The translations under genes and the position numbers were made by a program. Shown here piece after piece: positions 43,580 through 50,904 of a DNA stretch of 64,000 bases. Under the pieces are notes generated by a model that did not search any database, was not told the origin of the DNA, and saw nothing but the letters and a program-made list of their open reading frames with translations. The stretch spans positions 120,130 through 184,129 of the forward strand of contig CAKSIJ010000004.1 of assembly GCA_934462715.1 (NCBI GenBank), given 5' to 3'. The stretch is from an uncultured Clostridia bacterium. Lineage in GTDB: Bacteria > Bacillota > Clostridia > UBA1381. Position 1 is the stretch's first letter, and each line of letters begins with the position of its first letter.

Positions 43580-44149
43580 TCAATCTGATTCAAGACACAA
43601 ATCACAAGTTAATGTTTTGTTTGTGCTGCTTTCACCGCTGAATTTATATATGTATCTGTGTCCGATTGTAGGAACTTCCATCATATAAGTACCCGGGGTT
43701 CGTACAGTGTTCCATTGTGCGGTGTTATTGTTTGTATCAATCAACGAATAATTAAGGGCGTTAAGATATGCACACCAATTTCTTGTTCGGAAGCAAGCAT
43801 ATGTGTCTGCATTTGTTGCAAAATATGTACCGCCGATTTGTATTCCTTCGTTTCCTGATGTATTTTTTGGAATTTCAACACCATTAAACCAACCGGAATA
43901 CCAACACGGTTCAAACATAGTTTCAACAGGTTTAGGTTCTTTAATTTCAGTAATAACAGCTTCCTTTTCTACGCCGTTTTCATCAACATAAGTAATTGTG
44001 TCACCAAGTTTTGGTGAATAAGTCACAGTAGCTATTTCTACTTTAGTGCCAACCTTAGAATTGTCTTTTGCCAAAGCTGCCATATTTATTGCAGAAACTG
44101 ACATAATTGCCACACAACCCATAGCTATAATTCTCTTAAACTTTTTCAT
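43580..44149 (-). CDS. Small secreted protein of unknown family downstream of agr
   Basis: I do not recognise this 189-residue protein. It has a clear signal peptide (MKKFKRIIAMGCVAIMSVSAINMAALA). A short segment KLGDTITYVDENGVEKEAVITEI follows that looks like a small beta-barrel. The cysteine- and aromatic-rich remainder contains CWYSGWFNGVEIP, ACFRTRNWCAYLNAL and a C-terminal CDLCLESD. Four to five cysteines in the mature part could form disulfides. It is the first gene after agrD on the same strand, separated by a 378-bp gap. By analogy with other agr loci it may be an exported effector, but nothing in its sequence shows a toxin or enzyme. Confidence 0.75.
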   Translation of the reverse strand: MKKFKRIIAMGCVAIMSVSAINMAALAKDNSKVGTKVEIATVTYSPKLGDTITYVDENGVEKEAVITEIKEPKPVETMFEPCWYSGWFNGVEIPKNTSGNEGIQIGGTYFATNADTYACFRTRNWCAYLNALNYSLIDTNNNTAQWNTVRTPGTYMMEVPTIGHRYIYKFSGESSTNKTLTCDLCLESD

Positions 44150-44206
44150 AAAAATCGTCCTTTCTGATTTAAATTGTTATTTTCAGCATTTATTTTTTTA
44201 TAAATC

Positions 44207-44235
44207 TTGACATACAATAAAAAATAGTGTACTAT
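44207..44235 (+). promoter_or_regulatory. Antisense-oriented sigma-A promoter within the agr region
   Basis: TTGACA (44207-44212), a 17-bp spacer and TACTAT (44230-44235) form a good promoter reading toward agrD in the antisense sense. The predicted start is near 44242, at an ATG. The product could be a small RNA antisense to the agrD 3' region. Confidence 0.5.
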
Positions 44236-44473
44236 AGTGGTATGAGAGTTCTTTTTGAAACATTTTTAGTGATGACTGTCGCTTGTGTGTTTTATATGAA
44301 CTCTTTTTATAAATGCTGTTTTTCTTTTTTTGACACATCTTATCCGATACGTTATCAATGATTAAATGCTGCAAAATATTTTATCTTTAATTTATACAGC
44401 AACCCTGCGAAGTTTTGCGGCATAATCATTTTGACGAAATCAATACAATCTGTATCAAATGACTTGTTTTGGT

Positions 44474-44508
44474 GCTACCGACAAACATTTTGTTGCCTGT
44501 CGGTAGCT
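44474..44508. other. Hairpin downstream of agrD
   Basis: GCTACCGACA (44474-44483) pairs perfectly with TGTCGGTAGC (44499-44508), 20 bp after the agrD stop on the minus strand. Neither strand has a U-run after it, so it may be a weak terminator or a 3'-end stabiliser. Confidence 0.6.
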
Positions 44509-44527
44509 GAACAAAGCATTATGTAAC

Positions 44528-44698
44528 TTAGTTCTCCGAAGTTTTCGTTTTCTGCTTTTGAATTAAAAATTTCTGCAAATTTTTCGGTTCTTCCGGTTGA
44601 TATGTACCGGCAGCTGAAGCTAATCCGGCAGCAGCCAAAACAGCTTCTAAAGCCCAATCTGCTGTCATAGACAGAATTTTATTAGTTATCTTTTTCAT
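44528..44698 (-). CDS. agrD: AgrD-like autoinducer pro-peptide without cysteine
   Basis: This 56-residue ORF starts 17 nt inside the 3' end of agrB and has AAAGGTGG upstream. The N-terminal part (MKKITNKILSMTADWALEAV) is an amphipathic membrane-binding helix. A small-residue stretch ALAS-type leads to SAAGTYQPEEP at residues 28-38, and a charged tail follows. The YQPxxP motif matches AgrD propeptides, in which AgrB cuts just after the macrocycle. The usual ring-forming Cys is absent from the whole peptide. Ser28 is at the right distance, so the product would be a serine lactone, ending at Thr32 or Tyr33. It is too short for usual gene callers. The assignment rests on position next to agrB, size and the YQPEEP motif. 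Confidence 0.8.
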   Translation of the reverse strand: MKKITNKILSMTADWALEAVLAAAGLASAAGTYQPEEPKNLQKFLIQKQKTKTSEN

Positions 44699-45275
44699 AG
44701 TTACACCACCTTTCGTTTGTTAAAGTACCTATTATCGCAAGTGCTGTTACAGCACAAAGTGATAACCAAATAATAATGCCATCAATTTTGCTGACAAAGA
44801 TTGTTAATATTATGGAAACAATCGCAAAAAATAAATATAATAAAATTCCTGCTTTGCGATTTTTTCTGATTTGCTCGTCTGTTAGCTTTTTGTTGGGGTG
44901 CCTGACTGGTACTAACACTATCATTATTGCTAAATTTATTGGAAATAACCAACATAATAATAGTGGATTTAATTGCATTATCTCGTTTGTCAGCAAATAA
45001 ATGCAAAGAAATATTGTCAGCATTGTCGCTCGGCATATATAAGCTTTTGAAGCGTGATACCCTCCGCAATACACCCTTGTAAAACAAAATACAACCAAAA
45101 ATTCAATGGCATATCTGAATTTCCAAATTAAAGCTGACGATAAAAGTATTATACCAAATGTGATAACATCATTTAATATTAGTTCAATGCCATATTGATA
45201 TACTTCTTTTTCATTCTCTTTGATAATACTTCTTTTAACATAAAAATCAGCTATATTTGATGATAGTTGTTTTAT
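44682..45275 (-). CDS. agrB: AgrB-like peptide-processing membrane protease (apparent ATA start)
   Basis: This 197-residue membrane protein belongs to the accessory gene regulator B family, which cleaves and cyclises the AgrD pro-peptide. The catalytic pair is His74 and Cys81 in TRVYCGGYHASKAYIC, spaced as in the family, with five to six predicted transmembrane helices. Family members start shortly before the LSSNIADFYVKR-like helix. The only codon there behind a strong AGGAGGTG site (nine bases away) is ATA at 45275, so translation appears to use a non-standard start. The frame stays open to an ATG at 45404, but that would add 43 atypical residues and overlap the agrC end. It overlaps agrD by 17 nt. 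Confidence 0.88.
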   Translation of the reverse strand: MKQLSSNIADFYVKRSIIKENEKEVYQYGIELILNDVITFGIILLSSALIWKFRYAIEFLVVFCFTRVYCGGYHASKAYICRATMLTIFLCIYLLTNEIMQLNPLLLCWLFPINLAIMIVLVPVRHPNKKLTDEQIRKNRKAGILLYLFFAIVSIILTIFVSKIDGIIIWLSLCAVTALAIIGTLTNERWCNYEKDN

Positions 45276-45375
45276 GGGAAAGCACCTCCTTTTTGCTTCA
45301 TCTACAGTGTAACAGATTTTTTGCAATAAAGCTATCCGGTTGTCGAGTTTGGTATAATTTTTGACGAATTTTGCA

Positions 45376-46668
45376 CTATTCGCATTTTTTATATAGTATA
45401 TCACAGCAAAACATACCTGAATTATTTATAAAATATTGTATCATGCCGTTATTATCTTCTACAATTTTACGAATGATTTTTGTTCCGAATCCGTGCTTTG
45501 CTTTCCCTTTTTTTGTTGTTTTCATATTAATATTTGAAAACTGTTCATTATAACTGTTTTCAACAAATATTGAAACGTATTCTCGCTGCAATTGAACATT
45601 TAAAATAATAATTTTTTCCTTTGATCTTTCAGCAGCTTCAATTGCGTTATCAAGTAAATTACCAAACAATACAACAATATCCGATTTTTTTATAAAATTA
45701 ATAGCGTCATTAGAAACATTAATGCTTGGAAATATTCCTTTTTGTTTGCACAATTCTAATTTTGTGTTTATTATGGCATTAAAAACATCTGTATCAGTAA
45801 AAATGATTTTTTGTACCGCATTTAAATTTTTATCAAATATACTCTCGATATATTCGTTTATACCGTTACAATTACCGTTATCTGACATTGTTTTAATGGC
45901 AAGAAAGTGCTTTTCCAAATCGTGCTTGACGGAATAAGTGTTTTCATATAATGCTTTCATGTTGGTTTCCATGCTTTTTATATTGTCATATTGCAGCTTC
46001 AAAAGCTCATAGTCTTGCTTTGTTTCCATATCTTGCTTGATTTTATACATAAAAAATATAGTAATAACATTTATAACTACTATTATTAAGGATAAGAAAA
46101 ACATTTGAGGTATAATAGCTTCGTAGCGGAGGGTTACTTTCATAATGATTGTTACTCCGACCCATGTTAACAGCGGCATTGTTGTAAAAAGAATCCATTC
46201 TTTTTTTGTGAGCTTATATTCGGTATTTATCTTTATTATGGTTTTATAAATAAAAAACTCCAATGCTCTGCACAGGCATATAATTATAACCCGTCTATAT
46301 GTAAAATCTCCGATCAATTCTCCTGTTGAAGCTTTGCACAGATATGCCATTAAAAGTATTACAACGCTTGATACAGTGAATAAAATTGCCGTTGAGAGCA
46401 GTATTAAAAAAAGCTGATATTGATACGCACCCTTTAAACAGCTTCTTGCGTATATGAAATATGTTAATACAATTAATCCTGTTAATAATCCGTCATACAG
46501 CACGATTTGGTTTATAAAATATATTTGAACAAATGCTATAGCCCACATAACAAAAAAACCGATTTTATAAATTTTACGCTCATTTTTAAAGCCTAAAAAT
46601 TTTGTGATAAATCCCGTCCATATTAACATTTGCAACAAGCTTGATACTATTTCAAACACGGTTTCCAT
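45376..46668 (-). CDS. agrC: AgrC-like quorum-sensing histidine kinase
   Basis: This 430-residue receptor has an N-terminal membrane domain with six to seven helices (about 5-210), which binds the autoinducer peptide. A coiled-coil dimerisation region with His249 in TYSVKHDLEKHFLAIK follows, then a GHKL ATPase with N-box LFGNLLDNAIEAAE (334-347) and glycine box HGFGTKIIRKI. This is the AgrC/HPK10 type. Its start codon overlaps the stop of the response regulator by one base, so the two are translationally coupled. It should sense the product of agrD encoded downstream and phosphorylate the LytTR regulator. Confidence 0.91.
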   Translation of the reverse strand: METVFEIVSSLLQMLIWTGFITKFLGFKNERKIYKIGFFVMWAIAFVQIYFINQIVLYDGLLTGLIVLTYFIYARSCLKGAYQYQLFLILLSTAILFTVSSVVILLMAYLCKASTGELIGDFTYRRVIIICLCRALEFFIYKTIIKINTEYKLTKKEWILFTTMPLLTWVGVTIIMKVTLRYEAIIPQMFFLSLIIVVINVITIFFMYKIKQDMETKQDYELLKLQYDNIKSMETNMKALYENTYSVKHDLEKHFLAIKTMSDNGNCNGINEYIESIFDKNLNAVQKIIFTDTDVFNAIINTKLELCKQKGIFPSINVSNDAINFIKKSDIVVLFGNLLDNAIEAAERSKEKIIILNVQLQREYVSIFVENSYNEQFSNINMKTTKKGKAKHGFGTKIIRKIVEDNNGMIQYFINNSGMFCCDILYKKCE

Positions 46669-47390
46669 TATCTTATACTCCTTAAATAATTTTGAAACAT
46701 TTCTTTGGTATGTGCCATTTTCGCCCGGCTTACAGGTAATTCTTCGCCGGTTATCAATTTACACGAATTTTTATCAATCTCGCTTATAAGCCGGCAATTG
46801 ACCAAATAACGATTATGTATCCTTGCAAAAAAGTGCTGTGACAGCTGCGCTTCTATATTATCCATTTTATTTCTGTAGCTTACCGAGCTTGATTTATCTT
46901 TGTAAATTAATCGAATATAATGATCATCTGTTTTGAAATAAGATATTTCTTTCAGATTTATTTCTATAACCTTATTATTTTCAATATTTATTGCAATCAA
47001 CGAATTCTCATATAAATCAGTTTCAAGCTTTTCAAACAGTTTGTTTATAACTATTTCAAGCATTGCAATTTGCGATTTTGGAACGAACCAAAAAGGCTTG
47101 TATTCATAAGAAGAAAATACCATTGACTCTTTGCTTGAAACAAAGACTATAGTTGTATTATTTCTGATTTTCAGAAGCTTTTCAGCTGTTTCAAATCCGT
47201 TGATACCGGGCATGGAAATATCCAAAAATACAGCGTCAAATACTTTCTTGTTACAGATTTCTAAAAGAATTTCGCCTCGTTGGCAGGTAAATATATCGCA
47301 TTTTTTATCATGCTTTTTTGAGATTTTATTAATGTATAATGAAATGGTGTCGATATATATTTTCTCATCATCGCAAATAGCTATCTTCAT
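46668..47390 (-). CDS. agrA: AgrA-like LytTR response regulator
   Basis: This 240-residue regulator has a receiver domain (Asp8/Asp9 in KIAICDDEK, phosphoacceptor Asp57 in VFLDISMPG). A C-terminal LytTR DNA-binding domain at about 135-235 contains ISYFKTDDHYIRLIY, FARIHNRYLVN and LPVSRAKM. AgrA-type proteins bind paired direct repeats in target promoters; no such site was evident. The start at 47390 follows GGAGG by ten bases; the ATG at 47408 overlaps that site. It is the first gene of the agrACBD transcript, whereas staphylococcal loci run agrBDCA. Confidence 0.91.
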   Translation of the reverse strand: MKIAICDDEKIYIDTISLYINKISKKHDKKCDIFTCQRGEILLEICNKKVFDAVFLDISMPGINGFETAEKLLKIRNNTTIVFVSSKESMVFSSYEYKPFWFVPKSQIAMLEIVINKLFEKLETDLYENSLIAINIENNKVIEINLKEISYFKTDDHYIRLIYKDKSSSVSYRNKMDNIEAQLSQHFFARIHNRYLVNCRLISEIDKNSCKLITGEELPVSRAKMAHTKEMFQNYLRSIR

Positions 47391-47459
47391 AAATGTAATT
47401 CCTCCCAATGAAATATAAACCCAATACGAATTTTTGTCTGCATAGTATCAATTAAACAT

Positions 47460-47511
47460 ATTATACCACACATCAGCCGACAAGTAAATACTTTTTGTGC
47501 AAAATTTTGCA
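47460..47511 (-). promoter_or_regulatory. agrA promoter with an adjacent perfect palindrome
   Basis: On the minus strand TTTACT (47488-47483), 17 bp and TATAAT (47465-47460) form the promoter. TGCAAAATTTTGCA (47498-47511), a perfect palindrome, sits nine bases upstream of the -35 box, a usual place for an activator operator. Confidence 0.5.
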
Positions 47512-47555
47512 TATTTACCGCAAATTTTTCTCAGATTGTCAACACACAAAAAAGC

Positions 47556-47569
47556 TGAAAACGCTTATT
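47556..47569. promoter_or_regulatory. cre-like site (possible CcpA operator)
   Basis: TGAAAACGCTTATT matches the catabolite-responsive element consensus at all but the last two fixed positions, about 185 bp before fucI. HPr with Ser46 is present (54130), so CcpA-type control exists in principle. The match is imperfect. Confidence 0.3.
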
Positions 47570-47754
47570 TATCCTATACCCGGAGTTCGTTTTGCTGTCA
47601 TAACGGGCAGAAAGTAAGCGGCGGAGAAACAATCTGAATATATTTATATTTTTTTAGAATATTATACAAGTAAATTAATGTTTAGCAGTATATAATTATA
47701 TTATGAAACATAGTTTTCAAATATATTTTATATATACATAAGGAGGAAAATATT

Positions 47755-49557
47755 ATGGCAGAGAGCAGATTAATCGGAGATTATCCGGTAATCGGTATCC
47801 GTCCTACTATCGACGGAAGAAGGGGACCCTTAAAGGTAAGAGAAAGCCTTGAGGATCAGACAATGAACATGGCAAAATCGGCGGCTGAATTAATCTCGTC
47901 AAACCTGAGATATTCAAACGGCGAGCCTGTAAAGGTTATAATTGCCGACACTACAATCGGAAGAGTTGCAGAGGCTGCCGCTTGTGCGGACAAGTTCAAG
48001 AAAGCCGGTGTTGACATTACACTGACAGTTACACCTTGCTGGTGCTACGGCTCGGAAACAATGGATATGGATCCTATGACAATCAAGGGCGTTTGGGGCT
48101 TCAACGGAACTGAAAGACCGGGTGCGGTATATCTTGCTTCGGTACTGGCTTCACACGCACAGAAGGGCTTGCCTGCTTTCGGTATTTACGGTCATGACGT
48201 ATGCGAAGCCGACGACACATCAATCCCGGCAGACGTTCAGGAAAAAATCCTGCGTTTTGCAAGAGCCGCTGTTGCCGTTGCAACAATGAGAGGTAAATCT
48301 TATCTGCAAATCGGTTCTATCACAATGGGTATTGCAGGTTCTATAATTAACTGCGATTTCTTTGAGGAATATCTCGGCATGAGAGTTGAATCTGTTGACG
48401 AGGTGGAAATCATCAGAAGAATGACAGAGGGTATCTATGACGAAGAAGAGTTCAAAAAGGCTCTTGCATGGACAAAGAAGAATTGCCCGGAAGGCTTCGA
48501 CAAGAACCCCGAAAGCTTACAGAAATCACCCGAAAAGAAAGAGGAAGAATGGGAATTTGTTGTTAAGATGATGTGTATCATCAAGGATCTTTACAACGGT
48601 AACAAGAATCTTCCCAAGGGCTGCGAAGAAGAAATGGTCGGTCATAATGCAATCGCCGGCGGTTTCCAGGGTCAAAGACAGTGGACAGACTTCTATCCTA
48701 ACTGTGACTTCCCCGAATCCCTGCTTAACACGTCATTTGACTGGGAGGGCGCAAGAGAGCCGTATATCCTTGCTACAGAGAACGATACCTTAAACGGCGT
48801 ATGTATGCTGTTCAGCAAGCTCTTGACAAACACAGCTCAGATTTTCGCCGATGTAAGAACATACTGGAGTCCCGAAGCTGTTAAAAAGGCTACAGGCTAT
48901 GACATTGAGGGCAAGGCTAAGGAAGCCGGCGGATTTATCCACCTTATCAATTCCGGAGCTGCGTGTCTGGACGCTTGCGGAGAAGTTAAAGACGCAAACG
49001 GAAACGGCATAATCAAGCCTTTCTGGGAAATGACGGAAGCGGATCAGCAGGCTTGCTTAAAGGCAACCACATGGAACGCTGCCGATCTGGGATATTTCAG
49101 AGGCGGCGGATATTCTTCAAGATTCTTAACCAGAGCCGAAATGCCGGCTACAATGCTCAGACTTAACCTTGTTAAGGGACTCGGCCCTGTAATGTACATC
49201 GCAGAGGGCTGGACCTTGGGACTTCCCGATGAGGTTTCCGACAAGCTTTGGAAGAGAACAGACTACACATGGCCCTGCACATGGTTTACACCGAGAACAA
49301 CAGGCGAGGGTGCGTTCAAGACCGCTTATGACGTAATGAATAACTGGGGAGCTAACCACGGCGCAATCAGCTACGGTCATATCGGTGCTGACGTTATCAC
49401 ACTCTGCTCAATGCTCAGAATACCTGTTTGTATGCATAACGTTCCCGAGGATAAAATATTCAGACCCGCAAGCTGGAATGCTTTCGGTATGGATAAAGAG
49501 GGACAGGACTTCAGAGCTTGCAATGCTTACGGTCCTATGTATAAGAATATCAGATAA
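47755..49557 (+). CDS. fucI: L-fucose isomerase FucI
   Basis: This 600-residue cytoplasmic enzyme converts L-fucose to L-fuculose (often also D-arabinose to D-ribulose) with Mn2+. It matches FucI over the full length: the N-terminal [79 protein letters not shown], and the C-terminal [25 protein letters not shown] precedes the start. It stands alone, with no fuculokinase or aldolase in the window, so the rest of the pathway is elsewhere. It links to the GH29-type genes at 30-35 kb as the likely fate of released fucose; that link is inferred. Confidence 0.95.
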   Translation: MAESRLIGDYPVIGIRPTIDGRRGPLKVRESLEDQTMNMAKSAAELISSNLRYSNGEPVKVIIADTTIGRVAEAAACADKFKKAGVDITLTVTPCWCYGSETMDMDPMTIKGVWGFNGTERPGAVYLASVLASHAQKGLPAFGIYGHDVCEADDTSIPADVQEKILRFARAAVAVATMRGKSYLQIGSITMGIAGSIINCDFFEEYLGMRVESVDEVEIIRRMTEGIYDEEEFKKALAWTKKNCPEGFDKNPESLQKSPEKKEEEWEFVVKMMCIIKDLYNGNKNLPKGCEEEMVGHNAIAGGFQGQRQWTDFYPNCDFPESLLNTSFDWEGAREPYILATENDTLNGVCMLFSKLLTNTAQIFADVRTYWSPEAVKKATGYDIEGKAKEAGGFIHLINSGAACLDACGEVKDANGNGIIKPFWEMTEADQQACLKATTWNAADLGYFRGGGYSSRFLTRAEMPATMLRLNLVKGLGPVMYIAEGWTLGLPDEVSDKLWKRTDYTWPCTWFTPRTTGEGAFKTAYDVMNNWGANHGAISYGHIGADVITLCSMLRIPVCMHNVPEDKIFRPASWNAFGMDKEGQDFRACNAYGPMYKNIR

Positions 49558-49566
49558 TCAATATAC

Positions 49567-49601
49567 AAAAAAATCGGGAATGAAAAGTTCCCGATTTTTT
49601 T
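49567..49601. terminator. Bidirectional terminator between fucI and the SGNH hydrolase gene
   Basis: AAATCGGGAA/TTCCCGATTT with A7 before and T7 after forms a classical two-way intrinsic terminator for the convergent genes. Confidence 0.93.
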
Positions 49602-49609
49602 ACGCCTTA

Positions 49610-50689
49610 TTATGATTTAACGACTTTCGATATTATAGGATAAATGGCTTCAGCCCATTTTTGACAGCCGATACCATTCGGGTGACCGCCGTATGTTGCT
49701 TTCGAGGGATATTCGGCATTTTCGGCAAGTATCTTTGTGTTGTCAAACACCGCCGTCCTTGCTTTTAAATCATTTAATATGTATTCGTTAATCCGATTTC
49801 TCTTTTCTTCGATTTCGGGACTCATATCAAAAGGCGGTACTGTTTGAACCAAAACCTTTACATTGTGCTTGTTTAGATAATCTACCGTTTCCGAAATGTT
49901 ATTTATGATTTCCTCTGCGCTTTTGCCGTTCAGCAAATCATTAACGCCGAAGCACATTACAATAACATCATTATGTATTGCCTTATACGCCCAAGCTCCT
50001 TTTGAGACTGCATCACTGCTTCTTGCAAAGCCCAGCCCGAGATTCCAATATGAATAATCGCTGCCGAGAGATTCGGACGCTTTTGCACACCAATGCGTGT
50101 ATGAATTTTTGTCGGTTCCGCATCCTTGTGTTATGGAATCGCCCCAATAGCCGATTCTTCTTTTCACGCTTCTTTTGCAGCCTATCATTCCGGGGAACGG
50201 AAGCTTAACCGATGGCTCAAATATACCGTCTTCCATAACATATGATGGTATAAGTGTTTCCTCATGGTTTGGAATCATATGTCCGCAAAATGTTATTTCA
50301 ATGCAAATATAATTGTTTTTTTCGGCACTCAGCATTATCGGGTCAGTACAGAAAAATTCGCCCGGTGCGACTGCTTTTTCTCCGTTGCCGTTAAAGGTTA
50401 CGTCGTGCATAACAGGACTTTCCGAGTTGTCAGAGGTCTTTGAAATGCCGAGCTTTATGCTCAATATTTTATAACCTTCACAAATCATATTGCAAACGCT
50501 GTTTTTGCCGTCGGCAAAGGTTGAGTCCAGAATGTTTGAGTAAAGAAGCGAATATTCATATTTGCCGGCGGTGTTCAGCTTATAATACTGTCTGCCGGTA
50601 TATATCTTATTACTGTCCTCGGTTATAAAAAAGCTTTGATTTCCGCTGCCGGCTGTTGTTGCCGAAACATAATTATCAAAAAAATCCAT
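49610..50689 (-). CDS. SGNH/GDSL-type hydrolase
   Basis: This 359-residue protein has an N-terminal beta-rich region (about 1-165). It is followed by an SGNH hydrolase fold with block I GYWGDSITQG (nucleophile Ser185), block II NLGLGFARS, block III CFGVNDLL with the oxyanion Asn, and block V GGHPNGIG with the catalytic His near residue 337. The usual Asp two to three residues before that His (DxxH) is missing: the sequence is TYGGHPN. No signal peptide is present. Members are esterases, acetylxylan or rhamnogalacturonan acetyl esterases. A deacetylase for imported oligosaccharides would fit the window, but the substrate is unknown. It has its own promoter. Confidence 0.84.
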   Translation of the reverse strand: MDFFDNYVSATTAGSGNQSFFITEDSNKIYTGRQYYKLNTAGKYEYSLLYSNILDSTFADGKNSVCNMICEGYKILSIKLGISKTSDNSESPVMHDVTFNGNGEKAVAPGEFFCTDPIMLSAEKNNYICIEITFCGHMIPNHEETLIPSYVMEDGIFEPSVKLPFPGMIGCKRSVKRRIGYWGDSITQGCGTDKNSYTHWCAKASESLGSDYSYWNLGLGFARSSDAVSKGAWAYKAIHNDVIVMCFGVNDLLNGKSAEEIINNISETVDYLNKHNVKVLVQTVPPFDMSPEIEEKRNRINEYILNDLKARTAVFDNTKILAENAEYPSKATYGGHPNGIGCQKWAEAIYPIISKVVKS

Positions 50690-50733
50690 ATAGTCAATAT
50701 CCTTTCGGGAGTTTTAGTCTTTTATTCGCTAAT

Positions 50734-50762
50734 ACTATAACACAACAGTAAAGAATTGTCAA
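50734..50762 (-). promoter_or_regulatory. Sigma-A promoter of the SGNH hydrolase gene
   Basis: On the minus strand TTGACA (50762-50757), 17 bp and TATAGT (50739-50734) lie about 45 bp before the start at 50689. Confidence 0.75.
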
Positions 50763-50813
50763 TGGGCTGTTAAAAATTCCGTTAAATACGGCTGTAAAAA
50801 AATAATTATTATA

Positions 50814-50842
50814 TTGCAAATATAAATTAAATATGATATAAT
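50814..50842 (+). promoter_or_regulatory. Sigma-A promoter of the secreted protein gene at 50905
   Basis: TTGCAA (50814-50819), 17 bp and TATAAT (50837-50842). Transcription starting near 50850 would place the whole two-hairpin element in the 5' untranslated region. Confidence 0.72.
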
Positions 50843-50852
50843 ATACACAAAG

Positions 50853-50898
50853 CATATTAAAAATGCATATTGTTGCCGCACAGGCGGCGGAACGGAGG
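50853..50898 (+). repeat. Two-hairpin/SD element, copy in a 5' untranslated region
   Basis: GCATATTAAAAATGCATATT (AT-rich hairpin) is followed by the GC hairpin GCCGC-ACAG-GCGGC (50875-50888), GGAAC and GGAGG (50894-50898), six bases before the ATG at 50905. A promoter just upstream (50814-50842) implies that the element is transcribed as the mRNA leader. Confidence 0.7.
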
Positions 50899-50904
50899 AA
50901 AGAT

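Larger units (their letters stand above)
44150..44527. other. Long intergenic region between agrD and the secreted-protein gene
   Basis: This 378-bp gap holds a plus-strand promoter (44207-44235), a candidate minus-strand promoter overlapping it (TTCAAA, 17 bp, TATAGT, about 44265-44230) for the gene at 43580, and a hairpin at 44474. A possible 39-residue ORF starts at 44242 on the plus strand. A 5-bp inverted repeat CATAC/GTATG flanks the promoter core. I found no obvious LytTR-type direct repeats. Confidence 0.6.
47391..47754. other. Divergent intergenic region between agrA and fucI
   Basis: This 364-bp gap contains the agrA promoter (47460-47488), a perfect 14-bp palindrome just upstream of its -35 box (47498-47511), and a cre-like sequence at 47556. 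Several AT-rich TATAAT-like boxes lie near 47691, but no fucI promoter with correct spacing could be assigned. No RNA gene or ORF is seen. Confidence 0.6.

Noticed and set aside
45275..45404. agrB starting at the ATG at 45404
   Set aside because: The extra 43 residues do not resemble AgrB, overlap the end of agrC and have no ribosome-binding site, while AGGAGGTG lies right before the ATA at 45275.
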